Below, piece after piece: positions 1-11,559 of a DNA stretch of 64,000 nucleotides. The DNA is taken from positions 61,503,872 through 61,567,871 of the forward strand of contig CM043953.1 in assembly GCA_014529385.2 (NCBI GenBank), written 5' to 3'. The notes below the pieces were generated by a model. That model did no database searches, had not been told where the DNA came from, and was given only the letters and a program-made list of their open reading frames with translations. Made by a program: the position numbers and the translations under genes. The DNA comes from Adiantum capillus-veneris. Taxonomy: Eukaryota; Streptophyta; Polypodiopsida; Polypodiales; Pteridaceae. Each line of letters begins with the position of its first letter. The stretch's first letter is position 1.

Positions 1-3
1 CAC

Positions 4-825
4 TTGCTCGATCCAATGCACATATTCAAGAATGTGGGTTATCTGCAATGGGACCATCTGACCAGCAAGAAAGATACTTTGGAAGACAGGGTTGACCTTA
101 TAGATGTGGATTGTATGGAGAAATATTGGCCGCAGACAACATCCGATGGATCAATAAAACTCCCTAAAGAGCCAAGGATTTTGAGAGGAGCCCAAGAACG
201 TAAAGTAAAAGAGACCATTTGATCTGTGCGGACCCCCACTGGCGTAATGCACTCGCTCCGAGCATGTCACACTAAAGAAGGAAAGCTTACCGGCTTGAAG
301 TCACACGATTGGCATAGAATGTGTCAGGTATGTTTGAAGTGGGATATATCATAGTGGGAATTGTGTAACAAATCATGTGTGGAATTTAATATCATTGCTA
401 GACGTGTTTTGCTATTTATTTTACTAGTGGCCATTGAGGGATGTTTGTCTCCTGACGTCCGTAACACAATCTACAACTTGCGAAGTTGGTGCAATGGATC
501 TCACAAAAGGAGATCAATGTAGACTCCATACCATTCGCCAAAGTAAACGCTACGGAGGTTGTGTGCATGTTTGAGAAACACTTTCCTACTACAATTCTAA
601 CCATTCTGGTGCATCTTCTTGTTCACATAGTTGATGAGGTGGAAATAGCTGGCACAGTACATTCCAGATGGATGTTCTTTTTAGAACATTTCATGGAAAC
701 ACTTAAGGGATATGTGCGTCAGAAGGCATGTCCGAAGGGTAGCATGGCAGAAGGTTGGCTGGTATCAGAGTCCCTAGTTTACATTGGAGAGTGGCTAGAT
801 GGATTTGATAAAGCCCGGGGCATGC
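4..825 (+). pseudogene. TNP2-like CACTA transposase, middle part (includes DUF4218-type region)
   Basis: This codes for part of the transposase that cuts and joins CACTA element ends. The first exon contains DPMHIFKNV, then the TPTG..SL segment and GLKSHDWH, all typical of the TNP2 family. A canonical intron (328-427) follows. The second exon carries the FEKHFP, HLLVHIVDEVE, SRWMFFLEHF and LKGYVR series of the DUF4218-type region. An in-frame TGA at 220-222 and a frame change near 480 make it a pseudogene. The reading is cut at 825 by a solo LTR and continues at 2736. The N-terminal catalytic part is outside the window. Family assignment is from recognised motif order. Confidence 0.8.
328..427 (+). 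other. Spliceosomal intron in the TNP2-like gene
   Basis: The sequence runs from CAG|GTATGT to a T-rich tract ending TTTACTAG|TGG. It separates the GLKSHDWH exon from the exon that starts the DUF4218-type region, a spot where the transposase homology is interrupted. Splicing is inferred. Confidence 0.55.
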
Positions 826-2731
826 CGGAGAGGGGGAATAGGGAACACAGCCAACACACAAAATGTTTGCCTCTCTATAGCCTAGGGATTCCACAAAACC
901 CCTAACCTCTCTAATACAAATTGGCTAATTCGCACTAGCAACTCCACTTTAGCACACAACACACCTATCTCACACCTTGAAAAAAACACCTTATAGCACA
1001 AACACACCCACACTTCTCAACTCACCCTTTCAGACTCACAAGACACCTCAATTCTGCCCTCTTGGTAACACCCTTCAAGCTGCAGGCAAACCCTCTGCAA
1101 ACACTGGGAAGTACACAAAGAGCAAGAGAAAAGGAGGGGTATGGGGAGAAGCAACACAAGCAGGGGAAAATGTTTGGTATTACTGCATAGATAGATAGTA
1201 CAGTCAAGTATGCTGCTTCAATGGCAAGCTTGTAATACACAAACCTACAAACCTCCAATAACACTCTCTAGCAAAAAATCCCTTTTGGTCAAAGACCCCA
1301 AAAAATGAACATCTACCTCCTTTTATAATGCTTGGCTAAGGCTAAAAAGGAAAAAAACAAAGAGCTATCTAGCTCGTACAATTCACTAAAGCTTCTTGTT
1401 GAATTTGTTTTGCATTGTCACCACTTGGCACACTTGGTATTTTGGTAATTGTATGGCCTTTCTCTTTGTCCAATTTGGCCTTCGTGGTGGACGGGACATG
1501 CCTCTTTGAACTGCTTTGTGACATCGCTATTGGGGGGGGCCTAACCCTAAAAAAACTTTTGCCTCATTAGGCGTGGGCACCGACCCTTACAGGCTGCCAC
1601 ATCATCACTGTGCTACACCGCCGCTGCCAGCCATCAACGCTAGCGCATGCCAAAGACCACCGTCATCCCTGCACCACCGGTCCCAAAACAACGCCCCAAT
1701 TCCGCCTACACATCGCCAACGCAGTGCCCCACGGTCCTGCCATCGCTAGGGAGCTCACAAGCTCACTCCACCTTCACACCTCAAGCGGGCGCCACTTTGT
1801 GGCCTTTATACACCGGCCACTCGCCATTCCCCTATGCATGTGGGCTGACACGGTGCCACATGGTAGGCCCCTACTCCATGGCCTCTTAGGCAATGCAAAC
1901 CTTTTTTTTCTTGGCCTTCCTTCACCAGGCTCCCATGTCCTCTTCCAGTGTCAGATTGCCAAGCCAAAAAAACTGGTTGCAAGCTTACTTGTCTGGCTTC
2001 GGATTCACCGCAACTTGCCGCACTTTGCAATTCTCCGAGACCCCAAACCGAGGCCATAAAAACCAACCAAAGCATCTACAATCAACTCCGGATAAGTGCA
2101 CCCAATCTTTCGGCTTCAGTATCTTTTCGCTCCGGGCTCTGTTTGACATGCAGTCAATCCCTGCTAGCTCCGTATGATGCATTCCTTGCTCTAGAACCTT
2201 GTCAAGGCTCAAAAGATGCCAGACTACCTGATCCCCCATGTGGTCAGGTGGGAACCAACCTAGCCCCCTGGAAAACTTCAATTGGACATAACTTGCTATC
2301 TGTGGCTCCTATCTGCAATCTGAAAAGACGAGTAGGCCCCTAAGTACTACACACCTGTACCTTAACTTCCACTTGGACCACCTGTCCCCAGCTGTCCTAT
2401 CCGGCAAGAATCTGCAACACATTGAACCTGTAACCTTTAATAACTTGGGCTCCATAGCTTGGTTTGATGAGCCGTTTGGACATGCTCCGTCAACACTTCA
2501 AGCTCTTCATTCCTGGACCCAAAAGCTATAGTTTTCAACTCCTTCATCTGCTACTCAAATTAGCCCCTTATGGAGCTCTTCTTGGCCTATAAATCACATC
2601 AGTCATACACCTCCGCTGCTGCCTATCAGCCCATGATCTTCCTAGCTGCTCCAACCTTTTGCCAAGCTTATGCTAGCCTGCACATTTCTGCCCCAGCGAC
2701 CTTCTAGGGTCGACACACTTTGGCTGTACCA
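826..2731 (-). repeat. Solo LTR of element-A family
   Basis: This 1.9-kb block aligns along its whole length with the two LTRs of element A (3731-5668 and 7435-9471). It starts CGGAGAGGGGGAAT (consensus TGGAGAGGG) and ends GGCTGTACCA. No internal region is attached, so it is a solo LTR left by LTR-LTR recombination. The flanking tetranucleotides are ATGC (822-825) and ACGC (2732-2735), a 4-bp target duplication with one later change. It sits inside the transposase gene. Orientation is taken from element A, whose gag and primer site are on the minus strand. Short reading frames inside it are not supported as genes. Confidence 0.75.
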
Positions 2732-2735
2732 ACGC

Positions 2736-3730
2736 TATGGCGAACCATAAGTGATGAGCGCATATATGGGATTGTCATGTTCAATCTCGGAAGATCTAAA
2801 GGCTAAAATCAATCAATTTTGCATGCTTCAAAATCGAGTTATGCAAAAGTGGATTTCACAGTACGAGGATGCAAAGCAAGAGCGACAAAGGGCACGGATC
2901 GAGTGGAGACGGGGAAGACGACCACTGATGCATTTTCCAGCGGGTTTGGAGAGCCTACCAACATTCATGAGCTTAAGATGGTTGCACAACCAATTGAAAA
3001 GCTCACAACAGTGCGGTGAAGAAGTGATTGAGGAGGAGTGAAGTACTCTCGGGGTTGCACGACCAAGGTAAGTTTGCAATGTACGACTAGTGACTTTCTA
3101 GATGTTTGAACGACACTCATAATCTTTGTTGGTTGTAGTATAAGTTATACACAAGAGCATGGTGTAAAGGTCGACATTTTAGGGTGAAACAAATCGACAA
3201 AAAGCATTTTACTCAAGATTGTGGAATCATGGAAAAATTTGAACAGTCCAATCGACGACGGTCCTCTGATGCAGATCCTGTGGTGGCGGAACTCACTTAC
3301 TTTGGTACACTAAAAGAGATTTTGAGGATCAATTATAGAGGATTTTTTATCGACTTGTTTGACGTGCAATGGTTCAAGATAAACATAGAGGGTTGCAACG
3401 CTACTGTGCGCAGAGGAGAGTCTGGTTTCCTTGAGGTGGATTCAACTAAAAAGTGGACCGACCTAAGAGACACTTTCGTACTACCCAAGCGTTGTGAACA
3501 AGTAAGCATGTAAATAGTTAACATTCAATTTTAGAAGTTATGTGCTTGGAAGCTCTCATGTAAGTTATGTGTCTCTCGCAAGTGATGTTTCATCCTACAA
3601 AGTCTGCATTAAACTGGTGGTACGTCATAGAGGTAGCCCCTCGTAGTGCACGAACGTATGAGGGCTACCATGTGCCAATCACAATGGCATCAATGGAGGA
3701 GATTGGAGAAGATGCTCAGTCAGAAGCCGC
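2736..3730 (+). pseudogene. TNP2-like CACTA transposase, C-terminal part (includes DUF4216-type domain)
   Basis: This is the continuation of the transposase after the solo LTR. The segment 2751-3041 is a basic, Arg-rich stretch ending near LRWLHNQL, which I align loosely with the region after DUF4218. The segment 3184-3513 carries TYFGTLKEILRINY, VQWFKINIEG and a final DTFVLPKRCEQV, the order seen in DUF4216 domains. A gap (3514-3585) that looks like an intron precedes 3586-3730, with WWYVIEVAPR. The exon stops where element A entered at CCGC (3727-3730). After removal of element A the same frame resumes at 9476. The 2751-3041 frame differs from the upstream joined frame, so a frameshift is likely there. 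Confidence 0.7.
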
Positions 3731-5668
3731 TAGAGAGGGGGAATAGGGAACTCACCCAGCACCCCAAATATCTGCCTCTCTAGAGCCCAACAATTCCACA
3801 ACACCCCTAACCTCTCAAATAACACCTTCAAATTGGCTAATTTGCACTAACAACTCCACTTTAGCACAGAGAACAACTATATCATACCTTGAAAAAACAC
3901 CTTGCACCACAAATGCACCAACTTTTCTCAACTCAGCCTTTCCGACTCACAAAACACCCCAATTCTTCCCTCTTGGTAATACCCTTCAAGTTGCAGGCAA
4001 ACCCTCTGCAAGCATTGGCTAATACACAAAGAGCGAGAGAAAAGGAGGGTAATGGGGAGAAGCCACACAAGAAATAGGGGCAAATACTTGGTATTATTGC
4101 ATAGGGGAATTGTACAATTAAGCATGCAGCTACAATGGCAAGTTTTGCACTACACAGGCTTGCAACTTTCAATCACACACTCAGGCAAAAAAGCCACCTT
4201 GGTCCAAGACCCCAAAAAATGAACGTATATCTCCTTTTATAAGGGTGTGTCTAGGAGACTTAAAAAAGAAATAAGGGGTGAGCTTTCATGTCATGCACTT
4301 CACTTGTAGCTCCATATAGAATTTCCTTGCATTGCTAGCACTTGGCATAGTTCAGTTTTGGAAACAATTGCATGGTGTACACATCTTGCTAATGTCTGCT
4401 CAACTCGGCCGCCCGGATTGCTCCTATTGGGCCTTTGAGTTCTCTCTTTGGACTTTCTTGATCTCCCTTTCTAGATCTTTGAACGGCGTTGGCCTTGCTC
4501 TCGCTTCACTGCACGATCAACTTCTTCCATTAGGGGGAGGCAATAGCAAGGTCGCTACTGCCCTCCCTCTTTCCTTCCAAAATTTGGGGGCCCCAACCGA
4601 GCCGCGGGACTCACCGCTAGCCAGATGCCACATCATCAACCACTCCACGTGGGCACGCGCCACAGCGCTGCCTCGCCATTGGTCAAAACCACCACGGACC
4701 ACCCCGCGTAGCGCTTAGCACGGCCGCCACCCCCGCGCTATAGCCAACGAGGAGGGAGCTCCCGTCTCTTCTTCTTATACTCACCTAATGGGGCACGCCC
4801 TTGCTCAGATAGCTTGAACCTCGGCAGCCCTTTTGCACATGTGGGGTGATCCCCTTGCCATGTGGCAGCCTGTGGGTGTTTCTCCCTTCGGATAGCCTCC
4901 AAGGCCCTCAAAAATCCACCCCTTAAATTTAAACAACACTTGTTTTTTTTGCTTGTACTCGGTACTCTGTGAGGTCTTGCCTAGTAGGCCTATGCACTAG
5001 CTTTAAAGCGTGACCTGAAACCCACCCTTTTCATCATTAAGTCACCTTTATCTTGCCCCACTTTGAGATCTCCAAGGCTATCCTCCGAGGCCGCAAAAGA
5101 AGCCAAAACAAAATATACCACCTTCCTCTTGGCATTACCTCTCGACTTCGTCCCGTCGCATCTAGCGGTCCGAGTATCCAATTGATGTGATGTCGATTTG
5201 TGCTGACTCCACTTGATGTACACTATCATCGAGAACTTTGGCGAGGTCCAAAAGATGCCAGATGGCACATCCTCCAATGCGGCCAAGTGGGCTCAGACTT
5301 GGCCCCCGGAAAAAATTCAACTGGCCATAAAATGAAAACCATAGCTCTGATCTGCAATCTGAAAAGACAAATAGGCTCCATAAATTGATCTCTACACACT
5401 TGTACCTCGACTTCCACTTGGACCACCTGTCCCCAACTGCGCTGTCTAGCAAGAATCTGCAATCCATTGAAACTTCAACCTTTAATAACTTGGGCTTCGT
5501 AGCTCGGTTTGATGAGCCATCTGGACCTGCTCGTTCAACACTTCAAGCTCTTCATTCCTAGACCCAAAAGATTCATCTTGCATCTCCTTCATCTGCTACC
5601 CAAATTAGCCCCTCATGGAGCCTTCCTTGGCCTATAAGCCCCATTAGGCATACAATTCCGATGCTACC
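3731..5668 (-). repeat. Element A 3' LTR (truncated)
   Basis: It aligns with 7435-9365 and with the solo LTR 826-2731. It begins TAGAGAGGGGG where the other copy has TGGAGAGGG. Similarity stops at GATGCTACCT; the last 106 bp present in the right LTR (9366-9471) are missing here, together with the expected polypurine tract. A deletion at the interior-LTR junction is the simplest explanation. Confidence 0.7.
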
Positions 5669-7330
5669 TGTATCTACCATCTTTTTCATCAACCATAATT
5701 TACATACCTTCACTGGAAGCAAAGACGCTGCTTGAGATTCTCCTTTCTCCACCATTGGACATGTCAACCGCATTGGAATCTTCACCGTCTTTGGTATCAC
5801 AACCTCCTCTTTGGACGCACACTCCATTCCAACGTCATTGAGCCCTTCCTCGTCTATCGACCCTTCAAGGTCGATCAACACCATCTGCTCATCAACTTCA
5901 ATTACCTGTTCTTCAATCACATCTTCTACGGCTGCATCATGCTCCTCCATGGAAGAGAGAAACTCGTTCTTTACTACATCCACCTCGACTTCCTCCATAG
6001 ACACTACTGCTCTATCACTCTTGGAAAAATTTTGCACATGTTGCACCCCCATGGCACATTCCACCGCTACTTTCATCAGCACCGCCATCAGCATGGCACC
6101 ACACACCACCTTCACTTGCATATCATCATCGGTAGGTCTAGACCGCACCACTTGGCTTTCATCAGACATCTCATCTTGCTCTGTTCCCTGCTCTTCTTAA
6201 CATGGGCTACTACCATATCATCAAACATATAAGAGGGCAACTTTACCTTTACCAGTTCAGGCTCATCAGATTCCTTCTCTTCGTCATAGGATGTGGACTC
6301 ATCCGCTCTACTTTCCTCGCTTGTCTCCCAGCTAATCGAGCTTGTATCTTCATCGGCATCGGCATCATATACCAACTCCGTATCTACATCTCTATCCGCT
6401 TGCTTCTCCACGAAAGCTTGACCATCATCCTGACTTTTCTCACTTCCTTCACAAGCTCCTCAACCCTCGGTATCTGCATCTCGATTGCATTCTGCTACCT
6501 TTTCATGCAAACTCTCCACAAGAACGTACTTTACCTCTTCATTCGTACCGGAACCTCCACATCTGCTATCGCTTTTGCATCTTGGTTCACCTCGACATGG
6601 AGCTTCTCCTCGTTGACAAACTTGTCCACCCTTGGCACATGCACTTCACATACTGGAAATCTCCAAGGAACATAGCCAATAGTAGGTCTTACCTCAACAG
6701 GATGGGCATTCCAAGCAGTTGGAATCGCCTGTGGTGGGACCAAAGAGCACTTCGCTACCTCCACAAGAGGCATATAATCTGCTGGCTTTAGCACACCGAG
6801 CTCCAACTTCCACTTCACCTTTCTGCTCTTTATCTTTTCGAGATAGACCATGTCTTCATAGGTATATGCACCATCTTCGACCTTTTCTCTAATCCTCGGA
6901 TGCAAGCAGTCTAACAGCTTTGACAGCTTCAAAGATTGATTGCTTTTGACCCCAGTAGCAATCTCTAACTGCTTTTAGAAAACTTGAAATTGTTCAATGA
7001 AAATAGAGAAATCTTTACTTACATCCTGGTGTACCGCCTTCAGCCTTGTACCAGCCTCTTCTGGCATAATCACCTCTCAAAACCGCTCCAAAAACTAGCT
7101 TTGCAATCTTTACCATGATTCTATATCATTGCTCTTTAAACCATTGAACCACACCTTGGCTCGTCCTCGCATCAACAACGGCACCTTCTATAACCTTTTT
7201 GCATCTGTTGACATACGCATTCACAATAGCCATAACTCAAAATCTGCTAACCAATCCTCAGGATCTTTGGCGCACATAAATAGGGGGACAAAACCTGGCT
7301 CCACCATCTATGTCAGCTTCAAACTCGACC
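5573..7330 (-). pseudogene. Element A gag-like ORF with long acidic C-terminal region
   Basis: Reading leftward from about 7330, one sees FVPLFMCAKDPEDWLADFE, then RAKVWFNGLKSN, then LLDCLHPRIREKVED, the order expected of a plant retrotransposon Gag. Several stops and frame changes break the N-terminal half. The region 6932-6531 is open and has a Gag-like C-terminal end. The remaining open stretches (6411-6112 and 6169-5573) are rich in Asp and Glu and match no family I know. The last one runs into the truncated LTR. No zinc knuckle was seen. The product would package RNA if it were intact. Confidence 0.6.
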
Positions 7331-7410
7331 ATCAAACACCTCCACCATCACCCAACCGCTTTGTTGGCTAAAAAACACTGCTTCCATCCTCAAATTGGAG
7401 CATCAGACAG

Positions 7411-7429
7411 CTCCTTAGTGGGGGCACCA
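7411..7429 (-). other. Element A primer-binding site
   Basis: On the minus strand this reads TGGTGCCCCCACTAAGGAG, five bases after the end of the right LTR. It is the same site type as in elements B, C, E and G. The matching tRNA would end ...GTGGGGGCACCA. I could not assign that tRNA. Confidence 0.75.
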
Positions 7430-7434
7430 GAAGA

Positions 7435-9471
7435 TGGAGAGGGGGAATATGGAGCACACCCAGCACACTAAATACATGCCTCTCTATAGCCCAAGGATTC
7501 CACATCACCCCTAACCTCTCAAATAACACCTTCAAATTGACTAATTTGCACTAACAACTCCACTTTAGCACACAGAACAACTATCTCATACCTTGCAAAA
7601 ACACCTTGCAGCACAAATGCACCCACTTTGCTCAAATCACCCTTTCCGACTCACAAAACACCCCGATTCTGCCTTCTTGGTAACACCCTTCAAGGTGCAG
7701 GCAAACCCTCTGCAAGCATTGGCTAATACAAAAAGAGCGAGAGAAAAGGAGGGGAATGGGGAGAAGCAACACACGAAATAGCGGCAAATACTCGGTATTA
7801 TTGCATAGGGGAATTGTACAATTAAGCATGCAGCTTCAATGGAAAGCTTTGCACTACATAGCCTTGCAACTTTCAATCACACACTCAGGCAAAAAATCAA
7901 CCTTGGTCCAAGACCCCAAAAAATGAACGTATACCCCCTTTATAAGGGTGTGTCTAGGAGACTTAAAAAAGAAATAAGGGGTGAGCTTTCATGTCATGCA
8001 CTTCACTTGTAGCTCCATATAGAATTTCCTTGCATTGCTAGCACTTGGCATAGTTCATTTTTGGAAACAATTGCATGGTGTACACATCTTGCTAATGTCT
8101 GCTCAACTCGGCCGCCCGGCTTGCTCCTATTGAGCCTTTGAGTTCTCTCTTTGGATTTTCTTGATCTCCCTTGCTAGATCTTTGAACGGCCTTGGCCTTG
8201 CTCTCCCTTCACTGCGCGATCAACTTCTTCCATGAGGGGGGGAGGCAAAAGCGAGGTTGCTACTGCCCTCCCTCTTTCCTTCCAAATTTGGGAACCCCAA
8301 CGGAGCCGTGGGACTCATCGCTAGCGGGATGCCACAGCATCAACCACTCCATGCAGGTGCGCGCCATTGCGTTGCCTTGCCATTGGCCAAAACCACCACT
8401 GACCGCCCTAGGTAGCGCCCAGCAAGGCCGTCGCTCACCCGCCATAGCCAACGAGGAGGGAGCTCCCCTCTCACACTCACCTGATGGGGCACGCCCTTGC
8501 TTAAACACGTTGAGCCTCAGCAGCCCTTTTGTGCATGTGGGGTGATCCCCTTGCCACATGGCAGCCCGTGGGTGATTCCCCCCTTGGGATAGCGAGCAAG
8601 GCCCTCAAAAAGCCACCCCTTAAATTTAAATAACACTTTTTTTTTTGTTTGTATTGGGTACTCTGTTAGGTCCTTCCCAGAAGGCCTATGCCCTGGCTTT
8701 GAAGCCTGACCTGAAACCCACCGTTTTCATCATCAAGTCACCTTCCTCTTGCCCCACTTTGAGATCCCCAAGGCTGTCCTCCGAGGCCACAAAAAAAGCC
8801 AAAAAAACATCTACCACCTTCCTCTTGGCATTACCTGTCGACTTCGTCCTGCCGCATCTAGCGGTCCGAGTATCGAATTCATGTGCTATTGATTCGTGCT
8901 GACTCCACATGATGTACACTTTCATCGAAAACTTTGGCGAGGTCCAAAAGATGCCAGATGGCACATCCTCCAATGCGGCCAAGTGGGCTTAGACGCGGCC
9001 CCCAGAAAAAATTCAACTGGCCATAAAATGCAAACCATAGCTCTGATCCGCAATCTGATAAGACGGGTAGGCCCCATAAATTGATCTCTACACACATGTA
9101 CCTTGACTTCCACTTTGACCACCTATCCCCATCTGCCTTGTCCAGCAAGAATCTACAATCCATTGAAACTTCAACCCTCAATAACTTGGGCTCCGTAGCT
9201 CTGTTTGATGAGCCGTCTGGACCTGCTCCTTCAACACTTCAAGCTCTTCATTCTTGGACCCAAAAGCTGCAACTCACATCTCCTTCATCTTCTACCCAAA
9301 TTAGCCCCTCATGGAGCCTTCCTTGGCCTATAAACCACATCAAGCATACAATTCCGATGCTACCTATCATCCCATGATTTTACTAGTTGCTCCAGACCTT
9401 GCCATGCTTCTTCTTGCCTGCATATATCTACCCATGCCACCTTCTAGAGTCGAAACACTTTGGCTGCACCA
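7435..9471 (-). repeat. Element A 5' LTR
   Basis: It runs from TGGAGAGGGGG to GGCTGCACCA on the plus strand, i.e. TG...CA in both orientations. It is the most complete of the three copies in the window. The primer site lies outside its left end and the 4-bp target copy CCGC outside its right end. Confidence 0.75.
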
Positions 9472-9475
9472 CCGC

Positions 9476-9791
9476 TACGGTGGTGCTAGACCAGCATCAA
9501 GCTGCTACTTTCTATGGGGTGGATGTAGAGGATCTACAAAATGAAACGGAGGACATCTGCCTAAACAGAGAGCTCTATATAGATATAGCGAGTTATGAGA
9601 GGATGAGAGAGAGACCTCTTAAAGCCATAAACATTGTATTTGAACAATTTTCTCTGTTTTATAATATATATTGTATTCACGTGGCTATACTTGAGAAATT
9701 TAAACTGTTTTTAATTGTCATTGTGTCCACTCCAGGTACGTATGCTCTAGGTATGTTCTCACAAGCAGAGACACTCCTCTGTGTGTCATGA
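9476..9791 (+). pseudogene. TNP2-like transposase, C-terminal tail
   Basis: When element A and one CCGC copy are removed, the codons of 3586-3730 run directly into this segment, giving an uninterrupted acidic tail with VDVEDLQNETEDICLNREL. The frame stays open to a stop near 9789. The later, Phe/Ile-rich part may be intron or 3' untranslated sequence, so the true end of the protein is uncertain. The clean rejoining is the best evidence for the insertion boundaries chosen for element A. Confidence 0.6.
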
Positions 9792-10093
9792 AAGTCTGAT
9801 ATGACGACGAGAACTGTGCTGCGAGTGCGATGGAGACTGAGGCTACAATCCTGAAGGAGGTGATCCATCTCTGCTCATAGATGTTGCTCGTGCCTCCACT
9901 AGATCTAGTTGATCGGATGAAAGAGACGCTAAGAAGCACTACAGAGATGGATCGCCTCCTTCGCAATTGCACCCTCAGTCTCCATTACACTGGGAGCGCA
10001 GTGCTTTTACAAGATACGTAGAATGCACACGAGAGACAAATTTACAATAAGTTCACAGGAATCTCTATACACAAGAATCCCTCCCCCTTTATG

Positions 10094-10133
<40 letters not shown>

Positions 10134-10218
10134 GTCCATGTTTTCTTCTCCATTCAATATTAAGATTAAATGTTCGTGTGCTTAATGGAGGTATGGATGA
10201 TGATGAGTTCTTTCTTCT
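9792..10218. other. CACTA interior between its two ORFs, with an imperfect fold-back
   Basis: No gene is seen here. An imperfect inverted repeat spans about 9800-10015. Its arms include TGGAGACTGAGG (from 9829) and CTCAGTCTCCA (near 9970), and its centre holds the perfect palindrome ACTAGATCTAGT near 9897. A CT-dinucleotide run follows at 10098-10129. Confidence 0.5.
10098..10129. repeat. (CT)n microsatellite
   Basis: An unbroken CT dinucleotide run of about 32 bases just upstream of the PTTA-type ORF. Confidence 0.95.
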
Positions 10219-11345
10219 TTGTCACCCCAGCAGAGGCAATGGTACGAGGATCGTCATCGCTCTGGAGCACCATCACGTCGTTCTACTACTTCAGCGTCTC
10301 CCTCTATTTTGGAGCATTCAGCATGCTCCAAAGCTTCAATGTGGACGAGACAATCTTCACACTCGTCTAGGCACCGGCGCTCTAGTGGTGGTGGCGGTAG
10401 TTGTTGTGGGGATACTACCGCTGATGTCTCAACACCCCCTCGTGTTTGACGAGGCTCTTTACCTTCCCCTTCTTTGGCCGCCCCCACACCAGCCACAACA
10501 TTGCCATCTACACCAGGTTTTGCACGGGTATTGGCCGTTTTTGGCTACACACCACTACCAACTCGTCCAGAAGTCACCCCAGTCAACACTCCTTGCTTCG
10601 GGGCCTAGACTCCGGTGGAGACACCTAACGTCCATACCCCCATCAACACGCCGCTAGAGACCCCTATTGGGACACCCCGGCTCACGCGTCATACGCGAGA
10701 GGGCTTGCCGTACTTCATCGACTTTAGGGGCAATATCATCTTGGATGATGAAGGAAAGAAGGGGATCTCGCACATGCGCGGTCTTTGCTCTCAGGTGTTT
10801 ACACACTACATACTAAACACCAGGAGTGAAGTACCAAGTGAATTAAAAGACAGAGTCATTAGCATGCTGCATGACGAGTTTCCCGTGTCAACATGAGATG
10901 AGCGCTTCAATGAAGACCTCATAAAGGTTCAAATGCGTGAATACTACAAGCACAAGCATTATGAAGTGCAAAAGGAAATAAAGCATGGGTGGAACAGATC
11001 AGATTGGCTGGCCAAAGAAGATTGGAAGAATGCTAAGTGAGCAGCGCGCAAGAATTTTGACAAGTGGAAGCAACAAAAGGGGACAACCAAAGTGCAAGTA
11101 GAGGCAGGGAGCTTGCACCACTTGGGGAACGGCAGGTGGACATCATTTGAGGCCGATTTTGTAGGTTATTTAGGTTTGGTAGTTATGTCTATTTGTACTT
11201 CTAAATTCTAACATAATGGATTCTTTGTATGTTTTTAACAGTGGTGGTGACTGAGACAATTTGTGACCCCACACTGTTCGAGTGCGAGTACACAGGCAAA
11301 AAGGGCTTAAATGCCTTGATGGACATTTAGAGTTCTCATGGCCGA
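10219..11345 (+). pseudogene. PTTA/En-Spm-type second ORF of the CACTA element (Transposase_24-like)
   Basis: The reading in one frame begins with a Ser/Arg/Pro-rich, low-complexity region, has stops at about 10447 and 10600, then enters a run of TP repeats (NTPLETPIGTPRLTR). A conserved part follows with SELKDRVISMLHDEF and, after a stop near 10895, REYYKHKHYEVQKEIK, WLAKEDWKN and ARKNFDKWKQQ. That order matches the plant PTTA/En-Spm protein family, thought to bind element ends. An intron-like gap near 11180-11240 is followed by a short segment with CEYTGKKGLNALMD. The stops show it is broken. The position downstream of the TNP2 gene is as in other CACTA elements. Confidence 0.65.
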
Positions 11346-11559
11346 ATGGTTAGTATTAGGGTTTGCTCTTTTCTATTGTTGTATTGTTTTGTAAATTATA
11401 TGTTTATACTTACAGAAAGCTGTCTTATTATTTTTTTCTACAGAATCCGGTACATACGTCGCTTGGACACGATGAGACGTTGGATTAGATGACGTCAGTC
11501 TAGCCGTAGCTAGATAGCATTAGTTTCCTTTTGTCATAGCATGTATAAGGAGATGACGT
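11346..11559. other. CACTA interior after the PTTA-type ORF
   Basis: AT-rich sequence with an intron-like T-rich stretch ending in CTACAG near 11442 and a possible short last exon. No protein match is recognised. It ends at the ACGT target copy (11556-11559) of element B. Confidence 0.4.

Larger units (their letters stand above)
3731..9471 (-). mobile_element. Element A: gag-only Ty3/gypsy-like LTR element
   Basis: Two ~2-kb LTRs flank a 1.7-kb interior read on the minus strand. The flanking tetranucleotides are CCGC (3727-3730) and CCGC (9472-9475). The primer site at 7411-7429 lies directly inside the right-hand LTR, which fixes the orientation. The interior holds only a broken gag and a long acidic region. 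No protease, reverse transcriptase, RNase H or integrase motif was seen in any frame, so the element depended on proteins supplied by another copy. It inserted into the transposase gene of the CACTA element. Confidence 0.75.

Noticed and set aside
1610-2343. Pro/His-rich ORFs in the solo LTR at 826-2731
   Set aside because: The region aligns with element A LTRs, whose corresponding frames are not conserved.
5732-6791. Plus-strand ORFs in the interior of element A
   Set aside because: They are antisense to the acidic minus-strand gag region; the primer site fixes the minus orientation.
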